DNA of 64,000 bases from the NCBI GenBank assembly GCA_004283055.1, contig SHLP01000003.1, positions 1 to 64,000 on the forward strand, in the 5' to 3' direction. The notes under the pieces are model-generated. The model was not told the DNA's origin. It searched no databases and saw only the letters and a program-made list of their open reading frames with translations. The stretch comes from Deltaproteobacteria bacterium. Its GTDB lineage: Bacteria > Myxococcota_A > Polyangia > Polyangiales > Houyiibacteriaceae. This document shows, one piece after another, positions 52,934 to 61,382 of the stretch. Positions within the stretch are counted from its first letter, which is position 1; each line of letters opens with the position of its first letter. The position numbers were made by a program, and so were the translations under genes.

Positions 52934-53938
52934 TCAAGTGGTGCCGAGCGCTGCTACATAGTCTCGGCTCAAGTGCTCGCAAAGGGCCAAGGGCGTTTCA
53001 CCGCCGTCGAGCTCTCGTTCGGCGAGCGCTTGCAACTCTGCCTTTCCTCCTAGGGTCGAAACCCCGTGCTCGCCATGCTTTCGGCTGAAAAGGTCCAGAA
53101 CCCAGCTCACCTCCCCTTGCCGGCGCCGCGCCACGAGGGTCCCCTGAATGTGCGCTCGATGCTGCTCGAGCGCGTCGACCAGGGCGTCCATTCCGGTGCC
53201 CTGGGTCGCGCTGGTGGCCACGATCGGGGTCTGCCAATCGCTGTCCTGTTCGGCCCCGGCCCCGACAGCGAGGGCGGTTTGGATCGCTCCCCGCAGATCG
53301 GCGACTGCGCGTCGTGCCAGCTCCTCCTGATCGGCCTTGTTCACGACCAGGATGTCCGGAATTTCCATGATTCCTGCCTTCAAGAACTGAAGCACGTCTC
53401 CGCTCCCGGGCTGGATGACGAGTACGACGGTGTCGGCAACGTCGACGACATCGACCTCCGACTGACCCACGCCGGTCGTCTCGACGACGACCATATCGTA
53501 GGCGGAGGCCAGCACGCGCACCGCGGAGTTCGCGGCGTAGGTGAGGCCGCCGACTTCGCCGGCAGTCGCAAGTGAACGGACGAAGAGGCCCGCATCTGTC
53601 GGGTCGAAGCTCATGCGCGCACGGTCGCCGAGCAGCGATCCGCCTGACCGTATGCTCGACGGGTCGACGGCTACCACGCCGACGGTGCGACCGCGCCGCC
53701 GAACGCAGCGAGCAAGCGCCGCGGTGAGCGTGCTCTTGCCGACGCCCGGCGGGCCTGTGAGCCCGACTCGATGCCCGCCGGCTGCTTTGGGCGCGTCTTT
53801 GAGTGCGGCCAACAGCGCTGCCACACGCGCCTGCGAGCCCGGCCTCCGATCTTCGACTAGATTCAAAGCGCGGGAAATGGCGGCCTTGTCCGCGGACATC
53901 ACCCGCAACCCGTCCTCGCTCGGGTCACTCGGCGGCAT
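52934..53938 (-). CDS. meaB: MeaB-type GTPase chaperone for B12 mutase
   Basis: A 334-residue G3E GTPase with Walker A GLTGPPGVGKST at 59-70, TTGVGQSEVDVVDVADTVVL (switch regions), VNKADQEELAR (guanine specificity) and a helical C-terminal arm. MeaB loads, protects and reactivates adenosylcobalamin mutases. The gene start overlaps the end of the mutase gene by 14 nt, so mutase and chaperone are co-produced. Confidence 0.93.
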   Translation of the reverse strand: MPPSDPSEDGLRVMSADKAAISRALNLVEDRRPGSQARVAALLAALKDAPKAAGGHRVGLTGPPGVGKSTLTAALARCVRRRGRTVGVVAVDPSSIRSGGSLLGDRARMSFDPTDAGLFVRSLATAGEVGGLTYAANSAVRVLASAYDMVVVETTGVGQSEVDVVDVADTVVLVIQPGSGDVLQFLKAGIMEIPDILVVNKADQEELARRAVADLRGAIQTALAVGAGAEQDSDWQTPIVATSATQGTGMDALVDALEQHRAHIQGTLVARRRQGEVSWVLDLFSRKHGEHGVSTLGGKAELQALAERELDGGETPLALCEHLSRDYVAALGTT

Positions 53939-55931
53939 GCTGACGGTCGACCAGGTCGATCAAGTCGCTCATGATGTTGTCGAGCTCGAAATCCTTTGGA
54001 GTGTAGACCGCCGCGACCCCCTCGGCGCGAAGCCTCTCGGCGTCCGCTTCTGGAATGATGCCGCCGGCGACCACTGGGATGTCGCCTAGGCCTGCGTCGC
54101 GAAGCCGCTGCACGACCTCGGGAACCAGCGCGAGATGAGAGCCGCTCAGGATGCTGAGGCCGATGAGGTGCACACCTTCCTCGAGCGCCGACGCCACGAT
54201 TTGCTCGGGAGAGACTCGGATTCCCTCGTACACCACGTCAAAGCCGACGTCGCGTGCCTTGATTGCGATTTGCTCGGCGCCGTTCGAATGCCCATCGAGG
54301 CCCGGCTTGCCGACCAGAAGCTTGGCGCGCCGTCCCATCTGCGACTCGAGCGCGTCGAGTCGTTTGCGGAGGCCAGCGATCTTTTCGGCAGCCGCTCCTG
54401 AGCGGGAAGCTTTCACCGAGGCGCCAGCAACCCCCGTCGGTGCGCGGTACTCGCCCCAAACCTGGCGAAGGGTGTTGGCCCATTCACCGGTTGTCACACC
54501 GGCATGCGCCGCGGCGATCGAGGCTGACATCAGGTTTTCGTCGGTCCTCGCGACACGCTCAATTTCTGCGAGCGCAGCGTCGACGGCGGCGTCATCCCGG
54601 CTCTCCTTCCAGCGTGCGAGCGCGGCGCGTTGCCTGGCATCGACCTCCGGGTCGACCGTGAGAATCGCCTCGTCGAGATTTTCGGTGAGCGGGGACGGGG
54701 CGCCTTCCACGTACTTGTTGACGCCGACGACGACCTGCTCCCCGGCTTCAATCGCGCGAAGCCGGGCTGCATTGGACTCCACTAGCTTCTGCTTGATGTA
54801 ACCGGTCTCGACTCCTTGAACCGCTCCGCCTCGCTTCAAGACCTCCTGAACCTCCGCCCAGGCCGAGTCGACGAGCTGCTGCGTCTTCGCTTCGACCACG
54901 GCGCTGCCGTTGAACAGGTCATCGTATTCGAGAAGGTCTGTTTCGTAGGCGAGAATCTGCTGGGCGCGAAGAGACCACTGCTGATCCCAGGGTCGCGGAA
55001 GTCCGAGCGCCTCGTTCCAGGCGGGGAGCTGAATCGCGCGAGCCCTGGCGTCCTTGCTCAGCGTGACCGCTAGCATTTCGAGAACGATCCGGATCATGTT
55101 GTTCTCGGGCTGCTGTTCGGTCAGTCCGAGGGAGTTGACCTGAATCCCGTACCGGAACCTGCGCTGCTTGGCATCGGTCACGCCGTAGCGCTCCCGGGTG
55201 ACTCTGTCCCAGAGCTCGACGAATGCCCGCATCTTGCAGAGCTCTTCGACGAAACGAATGCCCGCGTTGACGAAGAAGCTCATGCGCGCGACGACCTTGC
55301 CAAACTCTTCATCGGGCACCCGGCCCGTCGCTTTGACCGCATCGAGCACGCCGATCGCGGTAGCCAGCGCATACGCGAGCTCCTGTGTGGGTGTCGCCCC
55401 GGCCTCCTGCAAGTGGTAGCTGCAGATGTTGATGGGGTTCCACTTTGGAACCTCGTCGACCGTGTAGGTGATCAGGTCGGTGATCAATCGCATCGAGGCG
55501 GCTGGCGGAAAGATGTGTGTGCCGCGCGATAGATACTCTTTGATGATGTCGTTCTGAGTCGTTCCGCGAAGGACGTGGTGGTCGACCCCTTGGTCCTCGG
55601 CGGTCGCGATGTAGAGCGAAAGCAACCAGACAGCCGTCGCGTTGATCGTCATCGACGTGTTCATCTGGTCGAGCGGCAGACCATCGAAAAGCGCGCGCAT
55701 GTCACCGATGTGCGAGACCGGAACGCCCACCTTCCCAACCTCGCCGCGAGCAAGCGCGCTGTCGGGGTCGTAGCCGGTCTGAGTGGGCAAGTCGAAGGCA
55801 ACACTGAGCCCGGTCTGGCCCTTGGCGAGGTTGGTCCGATAGAGCTCGTTCGATGCGGTCGCCGTGCTGTGGCCCGAGTAGGTCCGCATGATCCACGGTC
55901 TGTCGCGCTCTGGCTTGCCGTACTCCGCCAT
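53925..55931 (-). CDS. ecm: ethylmalonyl-CoA mutase (MeaA-type, adenosylcobalamin-dependent)
   Basis: A 668-residue single-chain mutase. The substrate-binding barrel opens WIMRTYSGHSTATASNELYR, with FDLPTQTGYDPDSALARGEV. The FDLPTQTGYDPD form (methylmalonyl-CoA mutase has FDLATHRGYDSD) and the single-chain form fit MeaA/ethylmalonyl-CoA mutase, with isobutyryl-CoA mutase-like enzymes as alternative. The C-terminal B12 domain (~530-668) has the DxHxxG motif DGHSNG and SILSGSHLAL. It converts (2R)-ethylmalonyl-CoA to (2S)-methylsuccinyl-CoA, the substrate that mcd then oxidises. It is the first gene of the ecm-meaB-mcd set and is divergent from the ScfR-type regulator. Confidence 0.9.
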   Translation of the reverse strand: MAEYGKPERDRPWIMRTYSGHSTATASNELYRTNLAKGQTGLSVAFDLPTQTGYDPDSALARGEVGKVGVPVSHIGDMRALFDGLPLDQMNTSMTINATAVWLLSLYIATAEDQGVDHHVLRGTTQNDIIKEYLSRGTHIFPPAASMRLITDLITYTVDEVPKWNPINICSYHLQEAGATPTQELAYALATAIGVLDAVKATGRVPDEEFGKVVARMSFFVNAGIRFVEELCKMRAFVELWDRVTRERYGVTDAKQRRFRYGIQVNSLGLTEQQPENNMIRIVLEMLAVTLSKDARARAIQLPAWNEALGLPRPWDQQWSLRAQQILAYETDLLEYDDLFNGSAVVEAKTQQLVDSAWAEVQEVLKRGGAVQGVETGYIKQKLVESNAARLRAIEAGEQVVVGVNKYVEGAPSPLTENLDEAILTVDPEVDARQRAALARWKESRDDAAVDAALAEIERVARTDENLMSASIAAAHAGVTTGEWANTLRQVWGEYRAPTGVAGASVKASRSGAAAEKIAGLRKRLDALESQMGRRAKLLVGKPGLDGHSNGAEQIAIKARDVGFDVVYEGIRVSPEQIVASALEEGVHLIGLSILSGSHLALVPEVVQRLRDAGLGDIPVVAGGIIPEADAERLRAEGVAAVYTPKDFELDNIMSDLIDLVDRQHAAE

Positions 55932-56090
55932 TGGCCGGTCCTTTCCTCTGCGATGTGTCCGAGGGGGCAGAAGCCTACCCCGTTTTGGCGTTCCCTGGGT
56001 TTCAAGCCACTGAGGTCGTTGCGGTGCTCTTTACAGCTTCACACGGCCTAGCCTGAACCCTGTTCCACTATCATACGCTCGGGAAGGGTC

Positions 56091-56122
56091 AAGCGCCTCT
56101 CAAACCTGCTTTTCAGGCGCTT
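56091..56122. promoter_or_regulatory. inverted repeat between ecm and regulator
   Basis: AAGCGCCT (56091-56098) and its exact complement AGGCGCTT (56115-56122) are separated by 16 nt in the divergent intergenic region. This is a candidate operator or attenuator hairpin. It could serve either the mutase operon or the regulator gene. No protein is known to bind it. Confidence 0.4.
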
Positions 56123-56138
56123 CTGGGCTCTAGCAGGC

Positions 56139-56157
56139 TTTGTAAATTTGCGGTAAA
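56139..56157. promoter_or_regulatory. candidate ScfR-type operator (TTTGTAAA / TTTGCGGTAAA)
   Basis: TTTGTAAA (56139-56146) is immediately followed by TTTGCGGTAAA (56147-56157), ending 8 nt before the regulator start codon at 56166. The half-sites resemble TTTGCAAA-type sequences described for RamB and PccR regulators of the same family. Placement over the leader suggests autoregulation. No comparable site is visible on the ecm side. Confidence 0.45.
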
Positions 56158-56165
56158 CGAATCGA

Positions 56166-57671
56166 ATGGCCGAGACCAATGCAGCGATGGGACAGCGTCT
56201 GCGGGAGCTTCGGCTTCGTCGGGGCCTTCAGCAGAGCGAGGTCGCGCGGCGCCTCAAGATCTCACCTGCCTACCTGAGCCTCATCGAGAAGGGCAAGCGC
56301 GTCGTGCAGCTGCCGCTGCTATTTCAGGCGCTGGAGCTCTACGACGTGGCGGTCGAGGATTTCATGGCGAGTCTCGGCGAGCGCCGCGTCGACGACGGCC
56401 TTGCTCGTCTCATCGACGATCCGCTGCTTCGCTCACTCGACCTGAGCGAGGAAGACCTCGCGAGCATGAGCGCCGAGCCGCGCATGATGGCTACGATTAC
56501 GGCGCTGTTCAACCTGTACAAGAACACCCGCAGCCAGCTCGACCACGTCTTGACGAGCCTTGCGGAAAGGGAGCAGCAGGCAGACGAGGGCGCCGTTCGC
56601 TTCGACTACAATCCGTATGACGAAGTGACGGACTTCCTCGAGCAGAACCACAACTGGTTCGAACAGCTCGAGGAACGCGCGCAGCAGTTTCGGCGCGACT
56701 GCGCGTTTGGTCGCCGCGTGACGAGCGAGGATCTCGAGCGTGGACTGTTCGACCAGGTCGGCGTTCGCGTACTTCGGATCCCCGAGCGGTCCAGCAGCTC
56801 CGTCATCCGGACTTGGAACGCCGATGAGCGTGTCCTCACGGTTTCCAATGACCTCTTCGAACAGCGATTGAAGTTCCAGCTCGCGCACACAGTCGCCCTC
56901 GCACTATTCGACGAGGAGAAGCTGCACGAGCCCATCCTCGAAGGATACCGCGGCCAGCACGCCGAAACTCGCAAGCTGATCAAGATCCACCTCGCGAACT
57001 ACTTTGCTGGTGCTTTGTTGCTTCCCTATCCAGAATTCTACCGCGACGTGACCAGCACTCGGCACGACGTCGAGCTGCTCGCGCAGCTGTTCGAGTCCTC
57101 GTACGAGACTGTTGCGCACCGCATGTGCAATTTGTCCGATCCGCGTCGCCGCGGCGTGCCCATGCACTTCTTGCGCGTCGACGTTGCGGGCAACATCTCG
57201 AAGCGATACTCCGGCGATGGCATTCGGTTTCCGCACCAAGGTGGGTCGTGCCCGAAAATGGCGGTGCACTTGGCGTTTCTCACGCCGAGCGTCATCAGCA
57301 AGCAGTACTCGGCGTTTCCGGACGGTTCGACCTATTTCTGCTTTGCAAAGGTCGTTAGCGAGCCTCAGCAGGGGTCGCTGGTCAAGGGCACGACGTACAG
57401 CATCGGCCTCGGCACCCACGCAGACAACGCGAAGCACTTCGCCTATGCCGACGACCTGCCCTTCGCGGACCCGAAAAAGATGGCTGTGCCCGTCGGAACG
57501 ACCTGCACGTTCTGCGAAAGGACCGACTGCAACATGCGTTCGGCGCCGAGCTACAAATTCGCCTTCCGCGTCGACGAGTGCACCAAGAAAGACAACTTCT
57601 TCTCGCCGCTGGTGCGGGGGGACGCCGTGCGTGAAAAGCAGAAGCCAGCTCGCCGCAAGCCATCGGCATGA
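56166..57671 (+). CDS. short-chain fatty acyl-CoA regulator (ScfR/RamB/PccR-type, XRE)
   Basis: A 501-residue transcription factor. It has an XRE helix-turn-helix at about 8-63 (RLRELRLRRGLQQSEVARRL, ISPAYLSLIEKGKR). A linked IrrE/ImmA-like region follows with the degenerate metallopeptidase helix FQLAHTVALALFDEE (no HExxH). The C-terminal DUF2083 domain has conserved cysteines CTFCERTDCNMRS. RamB (Corynebacterium) and PccR (Rhodobacter) of this family control acetate, glyoxylate-bypass or propionyl-CoA genes and sense acyl-CoAs. Divergence from ecm-meaB-mcd makes that operon the likely target (inference). Confidence 0.9.
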   Translation: MAETNAAMGQRLRELRLRRGLQQSEVARRLKISPAYLSLIEKGKRVVQLPLLFQALELYDVAVEDFMASLGERRVDDGLARLIDDPLLRSLDLSEEDLASMSAEPRMMATITALFNLYKNTRSQLDHVLTSLAEREQQADEGAVRFDYNPYDEVTDFLEQNHNWFEQLEERAQQFRRDCAFGRRVTSEDLERGLFDQVGVRVLRIPERSSSSVIRTWNADERVLTVSNDLFEQRLKFQLAHTVALALFDEEKLHEPILEGYRGQHAETRKLIKIHLANYFAGALLLPYPEFYRDVTSTRHDVELLAQLFESSYETVAHRMCNLSDPRRRGVPMHFLRVDVAGNISKRYSGDGIRFPHQGGSCPKMAVHLAFLTPSVISKQYSAFPDGSTYFCFAKVVSEPQQGSLVKGTTYSIGLGTHADNAKHFAYADDLPFADPKKMAVPVGTTCTFCERTDCNMRSAPSYKFAFRVDECTKKDNFFSPLVRGDAVREKQKPARRKPSA

Positions 57672-57695
57672 TATCATCCTGAATCGGAGGTGAAG

Positions 57696-58181
57696 ATGCC
57701 GTCGTTCGATGTCGTTTCCAAGGTCGAGCAGCATGAAGTCGATAATGCGCGCAACCAGGCGAGCAAGGAGATCGCTCAGCGATACGATTTCAAAGGCACG
57801 GAGAGCTCAATCGAGCAGACCGAAGAAGGAATCGTGATCCGGTCCAATAGCGAGGGTCGGGTCGACGCCGCCCGCGACGTGCTCGAGAGCAAGATGGTTC
57901 GCCGACAGGTGTCCTTGAAGTCGCTCGACCCTCAGACGCCGCAGCAAGCGGGCGGCCAAATGTGGCGTCAGCTCATCAAGCTCAAAGAAGGAGTCTCCAA
58001 AGAGAAGGCGAAGCAGATCGTCAAGGCCATCAAGGACAGCAAGCTCAAAGTCCAGGCTTCCATTCAGGGCGACGCCGTGCGCGTCTCGGGGAAGAAGCGC
58101 GATGACCTACAGGAGACGATTGCTTTCCTGAAAGAGCAGGACTTCGACCTTCCGCTTCAGTATGTGAACTTCCGGGACTGA
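57696..58181 (+). CDS. yajQ: YajQ-family nucleotide-binding protein
   Basis: A 161-residue protein. The start at 57696 gives the canonical MPSFDVVSKVEQHEVDNARN; GGAGGT (57685-57690) precedes it, and the GTG at 57690 is less likely. YajQ proteins have two ferredoxin-like folds, and some bind cyclic di-GMP as transcriptional co-effectors (in Xanthomonas). It shows AQRYDFKGTESSIEQTEEGI and VSKEKAKQIVKAIKDSKLKV. It is followed 11 nt later by pheA on the same strand. Confidence 0.94.
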   Translation: MPSFDVVSKVEQHEVDNARNQASKEIAQRYDFKGTESSIEQTEEGIVIRSNSEGRVDAARDVLESKMVRRQVSLKSLDPQTPQQAGGQMWRQLIKLKEGVSKEKAKQIVKAIKDSKLKVQASIQGDAVRVSGKKRDDLQETIAFLKEQDFDLPLQYVNFRD

Positions 58182-58192
58182 GGCAGAACGCG

Positions 58193-59056
58193 TTGGCGCA
58201 GAATAAAAACGAGCTGCGGGTCGGCTATCAGGGCAGCGAAGGTGCGTATAGCGAGCTCGCAGCGAAGCAGCATTTCGCGGGCGCCGACCAGCCGCTTCGC
58301 TGCATCGGCTACCACAGCTTTCGTCAGATGCTCGAGGCGCTCAAAGCCGGGAAGCTCGACTACGCCGTGCTTCCCATCGAGAACTCGATCGCAGGCTCTA
58401 TCAACGAAAGCTACGACCTGCTCGCAAAGATGGGACTTTCTCTCGTCGGCGAAGAGTTCCAGCCCATCGCGCACTGCCTCATCGGCGCAGCGGAGGTGGC
58501 GGTCAGCGACATACGCCGCGTGTTCTCCCATCCGGTGGCCTTGGCGCAGTGCGGAGGGTTTTTGGAAGCCCTCCAGGACTGCCATGTCGAAGCCTTTGCG
58601 GATACCGCGATGTCGGTGGCCAAAGTGAAGCAGGACGCCGATCCGACGCAAGCGGCCATCGCGAGCGAACAGGCCGCTGCATTGCACGGCTTGCCTATCC
58701 TGCGCAGGGAAATCGCCGACCATCCGGAGAACTTCACACGGATGGTGATCGTCGCATCCGAGCCTGCGCACTACGAGCCGGGGGTTCCCTGCAAGACCTC
58801 ATTGGTTTTTTCGACCATCCACGAACAAGGCGCGCTCGCCCGGTGTATCGCCATCTTTGCCGAACGCGGCTTGAACCTCACCAAGATCGAGTCTCGCCCC
58901 AAGCCGGACACGCCCTTCGAGTACGTCTTTTACGTCGACTTCGAGGGCAATATCGATCGCGAAACGACGCAAGAGGCGCTCGAGGACCTCAAAGAAGTGA
59001 CCACCTTTTTGACGGTGCTCGGGTCGTACCCCACGCGGCGCGCTGGCCTTAGCTAG
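58193..59056 (+). CDS. pheA: prephenate dehydratase
   Basis: A 287-residue protein with a TTG start at 58193. The catalytic domain (1-185) begins VGYQGSEGAYSELAAKQHF. It includes LPIENSIAGSINESYDLL and the NFTRMVIVA box, where the usual TRF reads TRM. The Thr that acts in catalysis is kept. The C-terminal ACT domain (200-280) contains GALARCIAIFAERGLNLTKIESRP and FEYVFYVDFEGN, which bind phenylalanine as feedback inhibitor. It converts prephenate to phenylpyruvate. It is cotranscribed after yajQ (11-nt gap). Confidence 0.92.
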   Translation: MAQNKNELRVGYQGSEGAYSELAAKQHFAGADQPLRCIGYHSFRQMLEALKAGKLDYAVLPIENSIAGSINESYDLLAKMGLSLVGEEFQPIAHCLIGAAEVAVSDIRRVFSHPVALAQCGGFLEALQDCHVEAFADTAMSVAKVKQDADPTQAAIASEQAAALHGLPILRREIADHPENFTRMVIVASEPAHYEPGVPCKTSLVFSTIHEQGALARCIAIFAERGLNLTKIESRPKPDTPFEYVFYVDFEGNIDRETTQEALEDLKEVTTFLTVLGSYPTRRAGLS

Positions 59057-61373
59057 CCAGCGCTTCGGCGACTCCAGCGATGCGGTCGGCATCCGTGTCC
59101 AAGCCGGCCGCGAGGCAGGTCGCGGAAACCATCTTCAACGAGGCTGCTTCACCCGGGCCGTCCTCTTGCGTTCGAGCGGCGGCCAGCGCTTCGAGAGAGT
59201 CGATCATCGCGTCGTATCGGTGACCGCGCACGAGCTGCAGGCACGCCGAAGCAATGGAAACCCGAATTTCTGCGCCCGGTTCTCGATTGGCGCTGCTCCT
59301 CGCAGACTCGAGCGCCTCCGCGGCGGCCTCCATGTTACCGCGACTGATGTACGAGATGACGCGCAGGCAATGGGCCGCCGTGAGGTCTCCACCTGCTGCT
59401 ATGGCTGAGTCGATCAGAGCATCGAACTGCTGGTGATCATGGTTCTTGAGGACCTGGACGAGCGCTTCGGTCGTGTTCTCCAGGGCCGCCTCGGGAACGG
59501 GCATGGTAGGCCGATCGTCGTCGAGGTCCGGCGGTGGAACGCTGGGCAGGCGGACCGCTTTGCTGATTTCCGAGGCCGCAGAGCGGGTATCGGGGTCGGG
59601 CTGGTACTGAACGGCGGCGGCAGCGAGCCGGACCGCGGAGGCCGTGTAACCGAGGTTCGCCGCAAGCGACCCCGCTTCCAAAATCGCCTGCGTGCCTAGT
59701 TCTAGATCGCCGCCTTCGCAGAGATACGCGCCCACCGTCGCTGCCATGGAAGGGCCTACCAGGGGTTCGGCGGTGTGCAGCGCTTCGGCGACGAACCGGT
59801 ACACCTCGCTTCGTCGGGCCGGCGGCATGCGTTGAACGACCGCCCTGCGCAGGAGCTCGGATGTCGGCTTTCCCTGTGGCGTCAGCAGGCTGTCGTTGAC
59901 CAGCGCCTCTAGGCAGCGACGTCGCGTGCTCTGTGGGATGCCGTCGAGGCCGACCGCCGCGTCGATGACCTGCCCCGAGGAAGCCGGCAGCGCGGTGCAG
60001 GCGACTTCGAGGTAACGCATCGATGACGTATCGAGCGTTGCAAATCTCTCTTCGAGTAGCGCGCGCGGCCCGAGATATTGACGCCGCTCGGCGGCCTTTT
60101 CGCGCCAGACGAAGCCATTGCCGTCGTGCACCAAGTCCCCCGTCGCTACCATGGTACGGGCCGCTTCCCCGATGCCGAGCACGCTCGTGCCGCCGGTGAT
60201 CACGAGCTGCTTGGCAATTTCCATGTCTGCCTCGACGCCGAGTATCCCTGCTGCGACCACGAGTGCTTCGCTCGGATCGATTGCCGGAAGCTCGATGCGA
60301 ACGGACTTCCGGAGCGAGCGGAGCCCCGCAGGAACCGTCGACTCGGTCGTTCGAATACACATCAGCGCGGCGACGCTCTCATCGGAGAGGGCGGCCCCGA
60401 GCACCCAGAGCGTTGCCGGATCGAGCGCCGAGATGCGATCGGCGTAGATCCACGGAAGCCCCCGCTCACTGCGCAGCGAACGAAGCAGCACCTTGAGCGC
60501 GTGAATGGTCGCTTCTCGGGGAGGAGGCGTCGCGCACGCGATGGCTTTGATCGCATTGGCGACTTCGGGCTCGGTTTGTTTCAGCCGTTGCCGGGTGGGC
60601 TCGAGCGTTCGCCAGGCTTTGACGAGCGCGAGTCGAAGCCCTCCAAGCGGCTCGAGCCCTCCTGGCACGGCGCCGACTTCGAGAAACGCCGGCGGGCGGA
60701 GCTCTTCGCGCAGCGCGAAGACCGCGTTGCGCGCACCGATACCGAGCGGACCCTGCAAGTAGAACGCGGCGGACGTCCCTCCTGCAGCGGCCTCCTTGAT
60801 GGGCTCGAAGGCATGGCGAACGCTCGCCGGCACCGGAGCTGGGGAGAGCAGTCCGACCGCCTGTCGGCATTGCTCGACGAGCGGGCGGCTTCGATCGATC
60901 GCTTCGCCCTGCAGGGCGAAGGAGTTTGTGGAGACCGAGCGCCCGAAGAGGTACGTCCGCGATGCGGCCTCGCGGGACTCGACGTCCAGCACCACTTCTC
61001 CAGCGTGTGCTTGGTTCGCTAACAGCTGTGCGCGATCGATCGCGCCGCCACTATTCGTGGGTCGGCCTAGGTCGTCGGCCGCCTTGTGAATTTCACCGGT
61101 AGCGATGCCGAACGCGATGGGGAGCCCACGGGCTGGCACGGGCTGCGATTCCGCTTCTGCGAGCAGGCGGAGGGCGAGGTTGATCGCGGACTTGAGCTCG
61201 TGAAGGGCGAAATGGGCGACTACCGTACCGGCAAGAGAGGACATCACCTCCCCGCCAGCATTCTTTACTTCGTTCGTGACGTAGCGGGCCCACTGACCGG
61301 CCGCCGCGGTGGTCTCCTCCTCTTCGAAGGCGGGCGGGAGGATTCTGTGCCAGAGGACGAAACGTTCCATCAC
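59049..61373 (-). CDS. pseudo-cyclase/pseudo-STAND multidomain protein
   Basis: A 774-residue soluble protein. Residues 1-170 fit a class III adenylate/guanylate cyclase fold (GGEVMSSLAGTVVAHF, then GIATGEIHKAADDLGRPTNS and AGEVVLDVESREA). The catalytic Lys and Asp positions are replaced, so cyclase activity is unlikely. Residues ~185-480 look like a STAND-type ATPase, but the P-loop reads GPLGIGARNA (208-217) without the Lys. The remainder (~480-774) is helical with TPR-like repeats (IDSAIAAGGDLTAAHCLRVI). The layout is that of large cyclase-AAA-TPR regulators, yet every catalytic site is lost. The PspA-like gene lies 9 nt upstream, so the two are cotranscribed. Confidence 0.78.
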   Translation of the reverse strand: MMERFVLWHRILPPAFEEEETTAAAGQWARYVTNEVKNAGGEVMSSLAGTVVAHFALHELKSAINLALRLLAEAESQPVPARGLPIAFGIATGEIHKAADDLGRPTNSGGAIDRAQLLANQAHAGEVVLDVESREAASRTYLFGRSVSTNSFALQGEAIDRSRPLVEQCRQAVGLLSPAPVPASVRHAFEPIKEAAAGGTSAAFYLQGPLGIGARNAVFALREELRPPAFLEVGAVPGGLEPLGGLRLALVKAWRTLEPTRQRLKQTEPEVANAIKAIACATPPPREATIHALKVLLRSLRSERGLPWIYADRISALDPATLWVLGAALSDESVAALMCIRTTESTVPAGLRSLRKSVRIELPAIDPSEALVVAAGILGVEADMEIAKQLVITGGTSVLGIGEAARTMVATGDLVHDGNGFVWREKAAERRQYLGPRALLEERFATLDTSSMRYLEVACTALPASSGQVIDAAVGLDGIPQSTRRRCLEALVNDSLLTPQGKPTSELLRRAVVQRMPPARRSEVYRFVAEALHTAEPLVGPSMAATVGAYLCEGGDLELGTQAILEAGSLAANLGYTASAVRLAAAAVQYQPDPDTRSAASEISKAVRLPSVPPPDLDDDRPTMPVPEAALENTTEALVQVLKNHDHQQFDALIDSAIAAGGDLTAAHCLRVISYISRGNMEAAAEALESARSSANREPGAEIRVSIASACLQLVRGHRYDAMIDSLEALAAARTQEDGPGEAASLKMVSATCLAAGLDTDADRIAGVAEALAS

Positions 61374-61382
61374 GCTGACCGG

